From positions 1 through 43,632 of IMG/VR virus record IMGVR_UViG_3300017963_000392: DNA of 43,632 bases; one strand, 5' to 3'. A program made the position numbers and the translations under genes. The first letter of the stretch is position 1. Each line of letters opens with the position of its first letter. The notes beneath the pieces are model-generated. The model was given only the letters and a program-made list of their open reading frames with translations, did not search any database and had not been told where the DNA came from. Source of the stretch: a virus. Below, piece by piece: positions 16,364-24,740 of the stretch.

Positions 16364-17689
16364 CTACGCGGTGGTAGTGGTAGTAGAGCTGGACGAAGTT
16401 GTAGTGGTGGTGGTAGTCGAAGTCGCACCTTGTGCAGCCGTCGCCGTAATATCGATGGTATAGATTGCATCCACCTGATACAGAACTGGCAGACCCTTGT
16501 CCTGCACTCTGATGTAGACCCCTTCCGGATCCCACTCTTCCTTCTTGTCCGTGTACAGTCCGTAATGACGACCAATTCCGAACGGTGCCTGGATGTAACG
16601 GGCAATTGGGCGATTGTCCACTGACGTTGCCATCAGGCAGAACTTGTCGTCAGGGATAAAGTACCGCTTCATCGTCACATAGTCCTCGCCAGAAATGTAG
16701 CTCGAGGAGAAGGGGTACTCTATTTGAAGCATGTTGTTGAACTTGTCAACGGCTAAGATGTAACGGGATTCGTAACTACCATCCGAAGCGTCCCAGATCG
16801 TCAGGGTCTGGTCAGCATCGAAGTCGCTGGCATCATCCACAGTAACCCAAGTCGAGCTGTTTGCCGTGACATTTGCGGTCAACCATGCCTTAACCTCATA
16901 CATCTCGTCGTACACCATGATGTCGAGGTCGAGCAAGGCACCCAGAACGTTCTTGTTCACCAAGGCCAGGTTGTGAATACCCGAGGAAGCCATCAAACTC
17001 CCATCTCCGAAGTAGTTCTTCTGGAGGAGCTGACGGAGGGTTGTATCCTTCCCCATGATGTCCAGAACGTTACTGTTGATAATGGCGAGTTTCGGAACAC
17101 TGCCGTTTGCCTCTGCAATCTTCCGCTTCGCCGTTTTGATGTCACCCATGATGTCTTTGCTACCGCCAGTATCCCAGTAGTACGAAGACCCAAGGGTGAC
17201 GCGATGATCCGACGGGATACCGTAGTCGAGGGCAATTTTCTGTCCGCCCTTGACTTGGTACGTGAACCCGTTTTCGAACAGCATACGACAGAACATCCAC
17301 TCTTTCCGTCGATTGGATCTGTTCACGAGATCGGCCATGTTGTCCGCCAGAATGTCCATCGCCGTCCAATGCTGTGCATCGGTGCCAGGCTTCCGGAGAT
17401 TGTTGAGGAACTCTTCATCGAAGTACCTCTTCTCTTTCCAGTAAGCCGCCTCTGCGCTGTGCTGGGCGATACCGTACGGAGCGGAGCGCGGAGCGGGGGC
17501 GCCTGGCGGAACGAACGGAACCATACCTCTGCCGCCCTTCTGGCTTTCCCACTTGATTGTGCTGGACGCCGCGTTACGGGTACTGAACATTGCGGACATG
17601 ATGAGATTCGGAGGGGATTTGAACTGCGTAATAAAATCCTGCAGTACCTCCAATCTCAGTTCAGGAATTTCAGCTTTACCTTTCGGCAT
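16364..17689 (-). CDS. Major capsid protein, lambda gpE-like, with threonine tail
   Basis: The 441-residue protein fits the Phage_cap_E family: N-terminal FSTRNAASSTIKWESQKGG, PFVPPGAPAPR, a central EEFLNNLRKPGT and RKEWMFCRMLFENGF, and YWDTGGSKDIMGDIKTAKRK typical of the gpE-type E-loop and spine region. It follows the decoration gene, as in lambda D-E order. GGAGGTGAGAGAGT precedes the ATG. The extreme C-terminus after TATAAQGA is a Thr/Ser tail of about 20 residues ending TTTTTA rather than TTTTTSP. If the tail is surface exposed, hundreds of copies would coat the head. Confidence 0.9.
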   Translation of the reverse strand: MPKGKAEIPELRLEVLQDFITQFKSPPNLIMSAMFSTRNAASSTIKWESQKGGRGMVPFVPPGAPAPRSAPYGIAQHSAEAAYWKEKRYFDEEFLNNLRKPGTDAQHWTAMDILADNMADLVNRSNRRKEWMFCRMLFENGFTYQVKGGQKIALDYGIPSDHRVTLGSSYYWDTGGSKDIMGDIKTAKRKIAEANGSVPKLAIINSNVLDIMGKDTTLRQLLQKNYFGDGSLMASSGIHNLALVNKNVLGALLDLDIMVYDEMYEVKAWLTANVTANSSTWVTVDDASDFDADQTLTIWDASDGSYESRYILAVDKFNNMLQIEYPFSSSYISGEDYVTMKRYFIPDDKFCLMATSVDNRPIARYIQAPFGIGRHYGLYTDKKEEWDPEGVYIRVQDKGLPVLYQVDAIYTIDITATAAQGATSTTTTTTTSSSSTTTTTA

Positions 17690-17708
17690 ACTCTCTCACC
17701 TCCCCTCT

Positions 17709-18395
17709 CTATCGAATGTAGAGGTACTGTCCAAAGGACGTACCACTGATGTCGGTTTTTGCGGCGGAGTCAAAATTGGTCAACATCCCCTCGTAAACAA
17801 CGCAGTTGCCGAGGATGAGAGTTGCCAATGCGCCTGCCGCGTCTGACCCTTCGCCCGTGTCAACACTCTTTTCCAGAATGCCAACGGCGTCGGAGTAGTT
17901 GTTGGAACTGTCACCAGCCTCTACCGCGATATAGGCGAAGCGGGCAGTGGTGAACGAGGTCCCACCAGTTGCGGTCGTCACGGTAATGACGGCGTAATTG
18001 GTGTAAGTCGTTCTATCGATGGCGGTAACGGCGCCCAAATTCTCAGCCGTTGTCGTGTTGTCATTGATAATGACATCATCACCGACCTTGAATTTATAGC
18101 TATCACTGATCGTCACCTTCAGCGTGGACGCAGTGGTCCCACTGTCAGCCACCAGATAAGCACGACCTGGGTGATCCTCCGTACCCGTGAAAGAAGTCGG
18201 GTTGTAGGGGACCAACTGGTCTTTCCCGCCAGTGGTCAGATTGCTAAGGTTCTTTGCAAGAATCGTACCTGCTTTGAGAACCCCGTAACCTGCCTGCAGA
18301 GTGACGGGAACCCGGAGAGCGGCCAGTTCTTCCGAATAGTACAGATGTTTGTAATCGGTCTGGACGCCTCTGATAATTGTCGGAGTATCAGGCAT
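17709..18395 (-). CDS. Head decoration protein, gpD-like
   Basis: The 228-residue product starts MPDTPTIIRGVQTDYKHLYY with LRVPVTLQAGYGVLKAGTIL, the opening of phage head decoration or stabilising proteins of gpD type. It is longer than lambda D because of an inserted beta region (TLKVTISDSYKFKVGDDVII, AVTAIDRTTYTNYAVITVTT). The conserved ending has DAAGALATLILGNCVVYEGM. It lies directly upstream of the capsid gene. Its ribosome-binding site (GGGAGGTGAGAAAGT) resembles the extended site used in the right-hand operon. Confidence 0.8.
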   Translation of the reverse strand: MPDTPTIIRGVQTDYKHLYYSEELAALRVPVTLQAGYGVLKAGTILAKNLSNLTTGGKDQLVPYNPTSFTGTEDHPGRAYLVADSGTTASTLKVTISDSYKFKVGDDVIINDNTTTAENLGAVTAIDRTTYTNYAVITVTTATGGTSFTTARFAYIAVEAGDSSNNYSDAVGILEKSVDTGEGSDAAGALATLILGNCVVYEGMLTNFDSAAKTDISGTSFGQYLYIR

Positions 18396-18417
18396 ACTTT
18401 CTCACCTCCCTTCGAAT

Positions 18418-18945
18418 CTATTCTACCTTCTGACCCGCTCTCTTCAGCAGATCATTGGTGATGTTTTTGTTTTCCTCGGAGAGACGGGTGCGCCTTTCCG
18501 CTTCTTTGCCATTTTCATCGTGAGCCTTGGTGGACATCCCAAGAACGTTAGAAGTCGCGCCGCGGTCTTCCCAGTCCTTGATTTCCGCATCCACCGCTTC
18601 CGTAAAGGCATCCACGTTGAAAATGTTGTCCTCCACGAACTTGTCATGCGTAACCTGCTGCACGATCTTGTCGTACAGACGCTCGGAAACGTTGCTCTCC
18701 GACAGTTTCGCAGCCCAAATCGTGTCGGCTTCGGCCCGGAACGCCTTCTCTCTCGCCAGCACGTTGTCCTTCTCCAAAGCTAGAACACGGGCCTTGTTGT
18801 CGTCCAGTGACTGGGTGAGAATGGTGATCTTCCCCTCCAGATTCTCCCTCTCTTCGGAGAAAGTCTGATTCAGGTTTTCGGTCACTTCATCCACCACGGC
18901 TTTGTAGACTTCCGGGTACTCTTTCTTGAATTGCTCCTTATCCAC
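18418..18945 (-). CDS. Possible nested scaffold protein from internal GTG
   Basis: Within the protease gene, in frame, a GTG at 18943-18945 is preceded by GAGGAGGTGATAATC, a near-complete anti-SD complement at ideal spacing. It would give a 175-residue protein starting VDKEQFKKEYPEVYKAVVDE, exactly the coiled-coil scaffold part. This parallels lambda C/Nu3, in which the scaffold is made from an internal start. A second GGAGGTGATCC about 70 bases upstream has no start codon at proper spacing. Protein data would be needed to prove use of the start. Confidence 0.6.
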   Translation of the reverse strand: MDKEQFKKEYPEVYKAVVDEVTENLNQTFSEERENLEGKITILTQSLDDNKARVLALEKDNVLAREKAFRAEADTIWAAKLSESNVSERLYDKIVQQVTHDKFVEDNIFNVDAFTEAVDAEIKDWEDRGATSNVLGMSTKAHDENGKEAERRTRLSEENKNITNDLLKRAGQKVE

Positions 18946-19776
18946 GATTATCACCTCCTCTTCGGTTTCAGTTACTTCTTCTGCCAGCTGATCAGATGTG
19001 TCTGGATCACCTCCTTCCTCTTTTATCTCTGTGAGTTCGACTTCTTCGGTCTCCTCTCTTGAAAAGGCTGAGGCGGAAGTCTTGCTGTCCCAACCAAATA
19101 CGCAGACGCTGGCTTCTTTCAGTTCCCACTGCCTCCACACGGCGCCAGGACCCTTAAGACTGAAACCATTAACGTCAACGCTGGAACCCTTTTCTACCCA
19201 TTCAACGACCGAAGGCTTCCCCGCAACACTACACTGATACGGAAATCCCTCTGCCGACAACTTTTGGAACTCCTTACTACACTCCGTATCGACAAAGGAA
19301 GTTTTTTCAGGATCAATGACTACAGCAAAGTCCTCCACAGAAACTCCGGTGGTGAAGGCAATCTTTTTCGATGTCATGTGATCTTCGAGAATCGGGGTTT
19401 TATTGCTCGCAAGTTTCATTCCCTTCGTATCCAATGCGAGGTTGCCCCAATACCAATGATCTGAAATCTGTTTGCCCGAATACGCCTTCATTCTCAACTT
19501 CGGCTTCTTTCCTTCTTCCGCAAAAGCGTAAGCAGAGCAATCGTGTCCTGTGTCAACAAAACGCAGAGCACCTTTCGGGAGTTCTTTGATAGTCATTTCT
19601 CCTTCCTCGCTGAATTTGGAGTTCGCTACGCGAATAGCCCTTGCGGCGCACGTTTTATCCGATCCTGTTTTCATACACTCCTTGTAAACACCATTCGCAA
19701 CGCTTACCCACTTTTTCTTCTGCGCCGACGTTAAGCCCTTCTTGTGCTTATCTACATCTTTAACAGACCAAGGCAT
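18418..19776 (-). CDS. Prohead protease-scaffold fusion with N-terminal ChaB-like domain
   Basis: The 452-residue protein has three parts. Residues 1-52 are a ChaB-like helical domain (DVDKHKKGLTSAQKKKWV, then CAARAIRVANSKF). Residues about 60-235 look like a Mu gpI-type prohead protease, with LEDHMTSKK around residue 132 (candidate His) and FPYQCSVAGKPSVVEWVEKG around 182 (candidate Ser in QCS). Residues about 265-452 are acidic, coiled-coil and scaffold-like (EERENLEGKITILTQSLDD). The enzyme should mature the capsid and its C-terminus should scaffold prohead assembly. The gene lies between portal and decoration genes as expected. Confidence 0.82.
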   Translation of the reverse strand: MPWSVKDVDKHKKGLTSAQKKKWVSVANGVYKECMKTGSDKTCAARAIRVANSKFSEEGEMTIKELPKGALRFVDTGHDCSAYAFAEEGKKPKLRMKAYSGKQISDHWYWGNLALDTKGMKLASNKTPILEDHMTSKKIAFTTGVSVEDFAVVIDPEKTSFVDTECSKEFQKLSAEGFPYQCSVAGKPSVVEWVEKGSSVDVNGFSLKGPGAVWRQWELKEASVCVFGWDSKTSASAFSREETEEVELTEIKEEGGDPDTSDQLAEEVTETEEEVIIVDKEQFKKEYPEVYKAVVDEVTENLNQTFSEERENLEGKITILTQSLDDNKARVLALEKDNVLAREKAFRAEADTIWAAKLSESNVSERLYDKIVQQVTHDKFVEDNIFNVDAFTEAVDAEIKDWEDRGATSNVLGMSTKAHDENGKEAERRTRLSEENKNITNDLLKRAGQKVE

Positions 19777-19790
19777 GATAAATTAATACC

Positions 19791-20054
19791 TTACTGTTTA
19801 TCGTTCAGCTTTGCAACACTGTACCCAGTTACCGTTCCTAGCATACCAGATATGCACATTCCGATTATCGTGTCAACCCCTTTCATGCTCTGACCATAGG
19901 TAACCAGGAGGTAAACGGCAATACCCAATAACAGAATCAATTGGGTTTTGTCGTCTAACCAATCGAAGAAAGACTTCCAAATCTCCGCTCGTTTGTCTGC
20001 TTTGTACTTCAACCACTCGATCTGCTCTGATGTCAATGCCTTCACGTCTGCCAT
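19791..20054 (-). CDS. Small membrane protein, holin-like
   Basis: The ATG at 20052-20054 follows GAGGAGAAGTAAACGAA. The 87-residue protein has a charged N-terminal half (EQIEWLKYKADKRAEIWKSF) and two hydrophobic segments, LILLLGIAVYLLVTYG and TIIGMCISGMLGTVTGYSVA. It ends with a polar tail. Size and topology fit a holin or other small phage inner-membrane protein. No endolysin is recognised next to it, so the lysis role is inference. Confidence 0.55.
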   Translation of the reverse strand: MADVKALTSEQIEWLKYKADKRAEIWKSFFDWLDDKTQLILLLGIAVYLLVTYGQSMKGVDTIIGMCISGMLGTVTGYSVAKLNDKQ

Positions 20055-20083
20055 TTCGTTTACTTCTCCTCTATGAGTAAACT

Positions 20084-20365
20084 TTATGATCCACTCAACT
20101 TCTCTCTGATAAGCCAAGACAGCAAGCCGAGTGCGAAAGCAACCCCATACCCAACAACTTTCCAAAAATTATTTTTCAAACCTTCCGAAGTATTTTTGTT
20201 TACATTCGCCCTTTCCTGTAAAACGGCCAGAGCTGTTTCAAGTTTATGGATACGTTCATCAACGTCTTTCTGACAATTAGAGTGGGCGTCTAACGTTGAT
20301 ATAACCCCTCGTCTCCATTCCCTGGTCAACTCTAACATTTCACGTATACCATCCTTATCCCCCAT
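20084..20365 (-). CDS. Small coiled-coil protein with one C-terminal membrane segment
   Basis: Translation is placed at the ATG at 20363-20365 (MGDKDGIREMLELT) after GGAGTTGAAGCC. The 93-residue product has a heptad-like region (DVDERIHKLETALAVLQERA) and one membrane helix near the end (WKVVGYGVAFALGLLSWLI). This architecture resembles haemolysin-XhlA-like or spanin-like phage proteins that accompany a holin. With the adjacent two-helix protein it may form the lysis cassette. The start overlaps the region just after the cupin gene stop. Confidence 0.55.
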   Translation of the reverse strand: MGDKDGIREMLELTREWRRGVISTLDAHSNCQKDVDERIHKLETALAVLQERANVNKNTSEGLKNNFWKVVGYGVAFALGLLSWLIREKLSGS

Positions 20366-20369
20366 GGCT

Positions 20370-20840
20370 TCAACTCCGTGGTATCGGGAACTCCTCAGAA
20401 TGTGGAATCGTAATAACAATTACTTTCGTGTCTTCAGTGGCAGTGACTTCGTGCTTTTGTCCCGGCATCACGTAATAAATCCTTCTCCCTTTTTTGTCTA
20501 CCCGCTTTCCTTCCACCGTTACTTCTAAATAGCCTTTGTAGATAACAAAGACTTCGCACTGATCGTGGGTATGGTTAGGGAAATGTGATCCTTTTGTAAA
20601 AGTGGTTCGGGCAACGGATATTTCACCTTCTGATCTGTATAAGCCATAGGAAACGATATGACCCACTTCAGAATCAAGTAGAATGATAGATGGGTCATCG
20701 GTCGGGGTAACAAACTCCGCAAAGTCAAGCCTCCTGTCTACCACTTTTAGATTGTTCAATTCGACTTCGGCGAGAGTGCAGGTTTCTGCTGGGGCCGACT
20801 TTACCTCGATTACTTTCCTTTTCAAAAATGCTGGTAACAC
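20370..20840 (-). CDS. Cupin-domain protein
   Basis: The C-terminal 90 residues carry both cupin motifs: FPNHTHDQCEVFVIYKGYLE (His-x-His, Glu and the Gly spaced as in cupin motif 1) and YVMPGQKHEVTAT (motif 2 with Pro-Gly and His). A metal site is therefore likely. The N-terminus is uncertain: the open frame runs upstream into the preceding gene, and the GTG at 20838-20840, with AGAAGGGA about 8 bases ahead, is my choice (156 residues). A cupin between portal and lysis-like genes is unusual for a late module. It may be a metabolic or sugar-binding accessory gene. Confidence 0.6.
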   Translation of the reverse strand: MLPAFLKRKVIEVKSAPAETCTLAEVELNNLKVVDRRLDFAEFVTPTDDPSIILLDSEVGHIVSYGLYRSEGEISVARTTFTKGSHFPNHTHDQCEVFVIYKGYLEVTVEGKRVDKKGRRIYYVMPGQKHEVTATEDTKVIVITIPHSEEFPIPRS

Positions 20841-20881
20841 TTTTGTTTCCCTTCTCCGCTGAGCGGGGTTCTCGATTATTC

Positions 20882-21079
20882 TCAGTCGTCGTCGGGAACG
20901 TTGAAAGTTTCCCTGATTCGCTCGCACAACGGGAGGATTAGGGCATCATCCACCTTATTTTCCGTTTTTACGGTGGCGTCCTCCACAATATCCAGCATCG
21001 TGTCCACACACTTTTTCAGGACGTCTTTGGACAGCATCATTAGCAACAATTCGATCATCGAGGCGGCTATTTTACTCAT
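20882..21079 (-). CDS. Small helical hypothetical protein downstream of portal
   Basis: The ATG at 21077-21079 has AAGGAGACAAAAA upstream and overlaps the portal stop by 8 bases. The 65-residue protein begins MSKIAASMIELLLMMLSKDV, then KKCVDTMLDIVEDATVKTEN, and ends acidic. It is amphipathic and helical without a clear membrane segment. Its coupling to the portal suggests a role in head assembly, but nothing identifies it. Confidence 0.55.
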   Translation of the reverse strand: MSKIAASMIELLLMMLSKDVLKKCVDTMLDIVEDATVKTENKVDDALILPLCERIRETFNVPDDD

Positions 21080-22712
21080 TTTTTGTCTCCTTGTTACCCT
21101 CTTTTTTAGGTTCGCCTTCCATCCTCTCTTGTAATGACTCCGCATCTACACTATAAGCAAGTTTCGGAAAGTTCCTATCTTCCGTTTCCTTTTTCAAACG
21201 AGCACGCTTATAGCCACCAAATCCCATTCTCTTTGAAACGTCCTCGACAGGAACGCCTAAAGTCTCGCTAATGGGCCCATGCTTGACACCAAGCATACCG
21301 CGAGCACGACCTTCATAATCAAGGGTTTCTGAAATGGGAAACGAGATATCGATAAGTTGTTCGGGAATGTAACGGCGCGTACCCCAATTTGGTGTGTGTT
21401 CGTAGGTTCCGTCTTTTTTGCGCTTGCTGTCGTACCCAATGCACTCCTCAATATTGAAATAACTTGGCAGTTTACCCATTACAGTCTTCAAAAAGAAGAT
21501 AGAACCCCAAAAATCATATTGCAGGAAACGACCAAACCAAGCAATTTCATCAGAAACACGATCACTCATAGGACCCCGACTGGCTTTAGCCGAGGCGTAT
21601 GTACTACGAGATTTCCCCATCATGGCAGATTCTTCTTCATTCAAACCACTGCCTACCATATCAAGAATATCCGTATCCTGTTCTTTGATAGAGGATAAGG
21701 AAGGATTTTTGACTTCTACTTCCATGCCCGGCGGAAGCACAAGGGAACCACCTGGGGTTTTCTTGGCAAGGATTCCTGTTTTTCTTCGTTCTTCATCGGT
21801 CAATCCCAACCATAACTTGAAGGCTCTGGCATCCGTAATTGTGAAAATCCAAAGGTAGGCCCCACTCGATTTCTTGTGATCGATTTCGTACTTCTTCAAT
21901 TGTTCGTAGTAATTACACCATTCAATAACAGTTTTTAAATGGGACACCGCACGGTGGGTAATCAAACCACGATCCCAAGAAACAACAAACCGGAAGTAAC
22001 CATTCAACTTTCGATATGCCTTCTTTCTACTAATGGACGCTTTCTGCGCCTTTTTCAAGTAGTCTTTATGTTTCCTGGCGTCTTCAACTAAAGAAGGATC
22101 TCTTGCGATGTAGATACTGGGCACCTGTTCGTCAAATGTCGTACCCATCCCCATTCTATCATTTACATCCCTAACAATATTATAGAACAGAGGCATCGTG
22201 GTTTTCGAGGAGTGAAATATAATGCCGGTATCGTCGTCCCCGCCGCCTTGTACGGTAGACGGATCAATAAAATCAACTTCAATGAATCCATTTGTATGCA
22301 AAGTTAAAAGAAGGAACAACTCACCTTCTACTTCTGCCCTACCCACATACTTAGGCCAAAAAGTGTACAATCTATTTCGATAGTCAAGCTCGATTTCATC
22401 GATCACCTTCTGAAGTTCGAGTATGCCTGATGTCGTCTCGAACCCCAAACCCGTAAGTCTGCCCTGCAAACCACGGACTGCGGTATTAACTTGCGGGTTA
22501 TAACTAAACTTGTCCCAACAGATTTGTTGAAGATCAGTTCTCGTCCGATGTGTCTCTGTTTTACCAGAAGGGGAAAGGTGAGAATCAAACCCATCAGGGT
22601 CTTCATACGTGCCTTCATATGGGTTATATTGCCACGGGACAGAAAAGGACAAGGCCTGTAATGCGTCGTCAGGCACGCTCTCCAAGGCCTTGAGTCGTGT
22701 TTCGATATCCAT
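21072..22712 (-). CDS. Portal protein
   Basis: The 546-residue protein lies directly after the terminase large subunit and before the protease-scaffold, the standard portal location. Its N-terminal region has RTRTDLQQICWDKFSYNPQV and VNTAVRGLQGRLTGLGFETT, and the middle has AEVEGELFLLLTLHTNGFIE and DFIDPSTVQGGG. These are typical portal phrases for the wing/clip region that reads DNA. ESAMMGKSRSTYASAKASRG resembles the portal crown segment. AGAAGGT lies upstream of the ATG. It forms the ring through which DNA is packaged. Confidence 0.85.
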   Translation of the reverse strand: MDIETRLKALESVPDDALQALSFSVPWQYNPYEGTYEDPDGFDSHLSPSGKTETHRTRTDLQQICWDKFSYNPQVNTAVRGLQGRLTGLGFETTSGILELQKVIDEIELDYRNRLYTFWPKYVGRAEVEGELFLLLTLHTNGFIEVDFIDPSTVQGGGDDDTGIIFHSSKTTMPLFYNIVRDVNDRMGMGTTFDEQVPSIYIARDPSLVEDARKHKDYLKKAQKASISRKKAYRKLNGYFRFVVSWDRGLITHRAVSHLKTVIEWCNYYEQLKKYEIDHKKSSGAYLWIFTITDARAFKLWLGLTDEERRKTGILAKKTPGGSLVLPPGMEVEVKNPSLSSIKEQDTDILDMVGSGLNEEESAMMGKSRSTYASAKASRGPMSDRVSDEIAWFGRFLQYDFWGSIFFLKTVMGKLPSYFNIEECIGYDSKRKKDGTYEHTPNWGTRRYIPEQLIDISFPISETLDYEGRARGMLGVKHGPISETLGVPVEDVSKRMGFGGYKRARLKKETEDRNFPKLAYSVDAESLQERMEGEPKKEGNKETKNE

Positions 22713-22783
22713 TTGCAGTGTACCTTCTTTACTTCATTTCAATTTTTGACCCTCTCAAACGTAAAGTAAAACATGTCGGATTC

Positions 22784-22813
22784 ATCATAAACGGTTGGTA
22801 AACTAAATGTCAA
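22784..22813 (-). promoter_or_regulatory. Sigma70-type promoter in front of the portal gene
   Basis: The 120-base gap between terminase and portal contains on the minus strand TTGACA (22813-22808), an 18-base spacer and TATGAT (22789-22784). Only the spacer is one base off the ideal. It would drive the portal and the downstream head genes. Confidence 0.6.
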
Positions 22814-22832
22814 GGAAAAAATGTCCAACTAC

Positions 22833-24737
22833 TCAATACACCCCATGGAGTGCTTTATTTTCTATAAAATAACCGAAACTCGTATTAGAAGACCTCGGTC
22901 TAAAATCGTCTATAGAAAGGTTTCTGCCACCAAACATGCACCAACCTAAAGAGTAAACAAAATCATCTTGCACTCCATACTTCTCTTTTTTCTCAGGGCT
23001 GCCGAACCACCTCTTATCTTGGTCGTGCATGAAAACGCCTAACTCCTCATCGAGGATGTCCTCTTTCTTAACACCGTGTATGGGAACAGGGGGGCGTTTT
23101 AGCCTGCTCTCTTTCACAACTGAATATAATTCCTTAAAAGCATCCCGTTGTCGATCATACGTGGGAAATATGGGCTCAAAACGAATGGCGTGTTCTTCGC
23201 ACCATGCTGACATATCCCAAGTACCATAACGTTCAGCACAAAGCACGTCTATCCCACTGTACTCGTCTACACCCTCCTCAAGCAAGTCTTTAATTTTGTC
23301 TACTGAATCCCCTTCAATGTGCGCGGCATAAAGTAAGAAGTAAATGTACTTTGGTGCGGCTTCTAAAGACAGCAAACGGCGCAGGTCTCTACTCCCGACT
23401 AAACCTTTCGCCAAAAGTGTCATAATCGTACGGGCCCTACCTGAAACAGCCATTGGGTCAGCCATATCAAGGCCTGACAACACTGCCCAATCAGTTTCGA
23501 ACATGTCCCCCAAATTGTTTAGCATCTCAACAGGCATAAATTGTGTTCCTGTTAATGTTCCTAAACTATAATAATTAGAAACAGGAACTATCTTTTCGTC
23601 AATCTCAACAATTCTGGAATAACAGTTTTCAGCAGCAGCTGGGTTACTTCGATTCATAAAATCAGCAGCCGCACCTTTTAATTGATACTTCTTTTCGATT
23701 AAAGGCTTTAGTGTATTGTAGTCCAACAGTGTTTCACCTTTAACTCCCATGCACTTCGTGGCCTCAATCATCACGTCACTGAACACCTGAACCTTACCCG
23801 CTTCCCACAAATTTAGGAAGTATCGCTCAAATTCGCCAAACGGGAACTTGGCGCGATAATCGTCAAGTTGGGCCTGATCCATATTTGGGTTCCAATAATC
23901 CTCCATATCTCCTGTTCTGCTGCATCGATAACTGAAATAAATGGTACTAGTTGTTTTTCTCAACCAATTCTGGTACTGTTTGTAAAGAACGTGGTTTTTA
24001 TCCGACACAGTACTATCGATGACACCTAAAGCATTTGGAATATTTCGAATAGATCCATCAAGCTGAACAAAAAACCTGGGATTTTTCATATCAAAGATTT
24101 CGGAGAAAGTGTACCCTGTAATATTCGACACGATACCAGAAAAAGAACTAATAGAACGAATAATACTGCGAATGTTACCATCACTATCCTTCATCCTAAT
24201 TTCTTTTTCCCGAACATTCACTTTTCCGCCTATAGCATAAAGCAATTTAGGCGAGTTCACTATAATATCCCGCATAATATCGTAATGGACAAACTTGACC
24301 TGGTCTTTCGAGTTGGCACCCAACATGATTTGCTGGCGTGGCCAACAGAAGTATTTCCACAACTGAATAAAACAAGCAACGAGTGATTTGCCTTCACCGC
24401 GTTGCCAACAAAAAATGATAAGCCTGTGGATGAATCTACCATTCTCATCCATTTTCAATGCTTCTCGAAGTATTTCTTTTTGCGCTTCCCAAATCCCTTT
24501 ATACGATTTCCCCGTTGTTGGATTTGGTTCACTGGGCAACTCACCCAATAAAGTCCAAACAGGAATAACACTACCAGGTGGATAGATGGGAACACACACG
24601 TTGTCCTCACACCACCTAATCATACCCTCACCGCCACTTCTGTACGATACGAGTTTTTCTTTTTTCTTTTTAGGTATTTTCTTCTTATCGACAGGTTTCT
24701 TCTTTTCAGAGAGAGGGCGTTTGAACAACGGAGGCAT
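22833..24737 (-). CDS. terL: Terminase large subunit
   Basis: The 634-residue protein has an N-terminal ATPase with a Walker A loop at about residues 112-121 (CWQRGEGKSLVACF) and a C-terminal nuclease. In the nuclease region LSGLDMADPMA (about 420) supplies the first acidic residue and GIDVLCAERYGTWDM (about 497) a second conserved segment. The N-terminal 35 residues are Lys-rich. It cuts and pumps DNA into the prohead via the portal. It is preceded by AAAGGATTAAAAC. The gene overlaps nothing and starts 4 bases after the upstream gene's stop. Confidence 0.9.
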   Translation of the reverse strand: MPPLFKRPLSEKKKPVDKKKIPKKKKEKLVSYRSGGEGMIRWCEDNVCVPIYPPGSVIPVWTLLGELPSEPNPTTGKSYKGIWEAQKEILREALKMDENGRFIHRLIIFCWQRGEGKSLVACFIQLWKYFCWPRQQIMLGANSKDQVKFVHYDIMRDIIVNSPKLLYAIGGKVNVREKEIRMKDSDGNIRSIIRSISSFSGIVSNITGYTFSEIFDMKNPRFFVQLDGSIRNIPNALGVIDSTVSDKNHVLYKQYQNWLRKTTSTIYFSYRCSRTGDMEDYWNPNMDQAQLDDYRAKFPFGEFERYFLNLWEAGKVQVFSDVMIEATKCMGVKGETLLDYNTLKPLIEKKYQLKGAAADFMNRSNPAAAENCYSRIVEIDEKIVPVSNYYSLGTLTGTQFMPVEMLNNLGDMFETDWAVLSGLDMADPMAVSGRARTIMTLLAKGLVGSRDLRRLLSLEAAPKYIYFLLYAAHIEGDSVDKIKDLLEEGVDEYSGIDVLCAERYGTWDMSAWCEEHAIRFEPIFPTYDRQRDAFKELYSVVKESRLKRPPVPIHGVKKEDILDEELGVFMHDQDKRWFGSPEKKEKYGVQDDFVYSLGWCMFGGRNLSIDDFRPRSSNTSFGYFIENKALHGVY

Positions 24738-24740
24738 GTT

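Noticed and set aside
922-17689. Diversity-generating retroelement targeting fibre or tail genes
   Set aside because: No reverse transcriptase and no template/variable repeat pair with adenine-specific differences were seen.
16973-17749. 258-residue plus-strand frame opposite the capsid gene
   Set aside because: Antisense shadow of the highly biased capsid codons, no ribosome-binding site.
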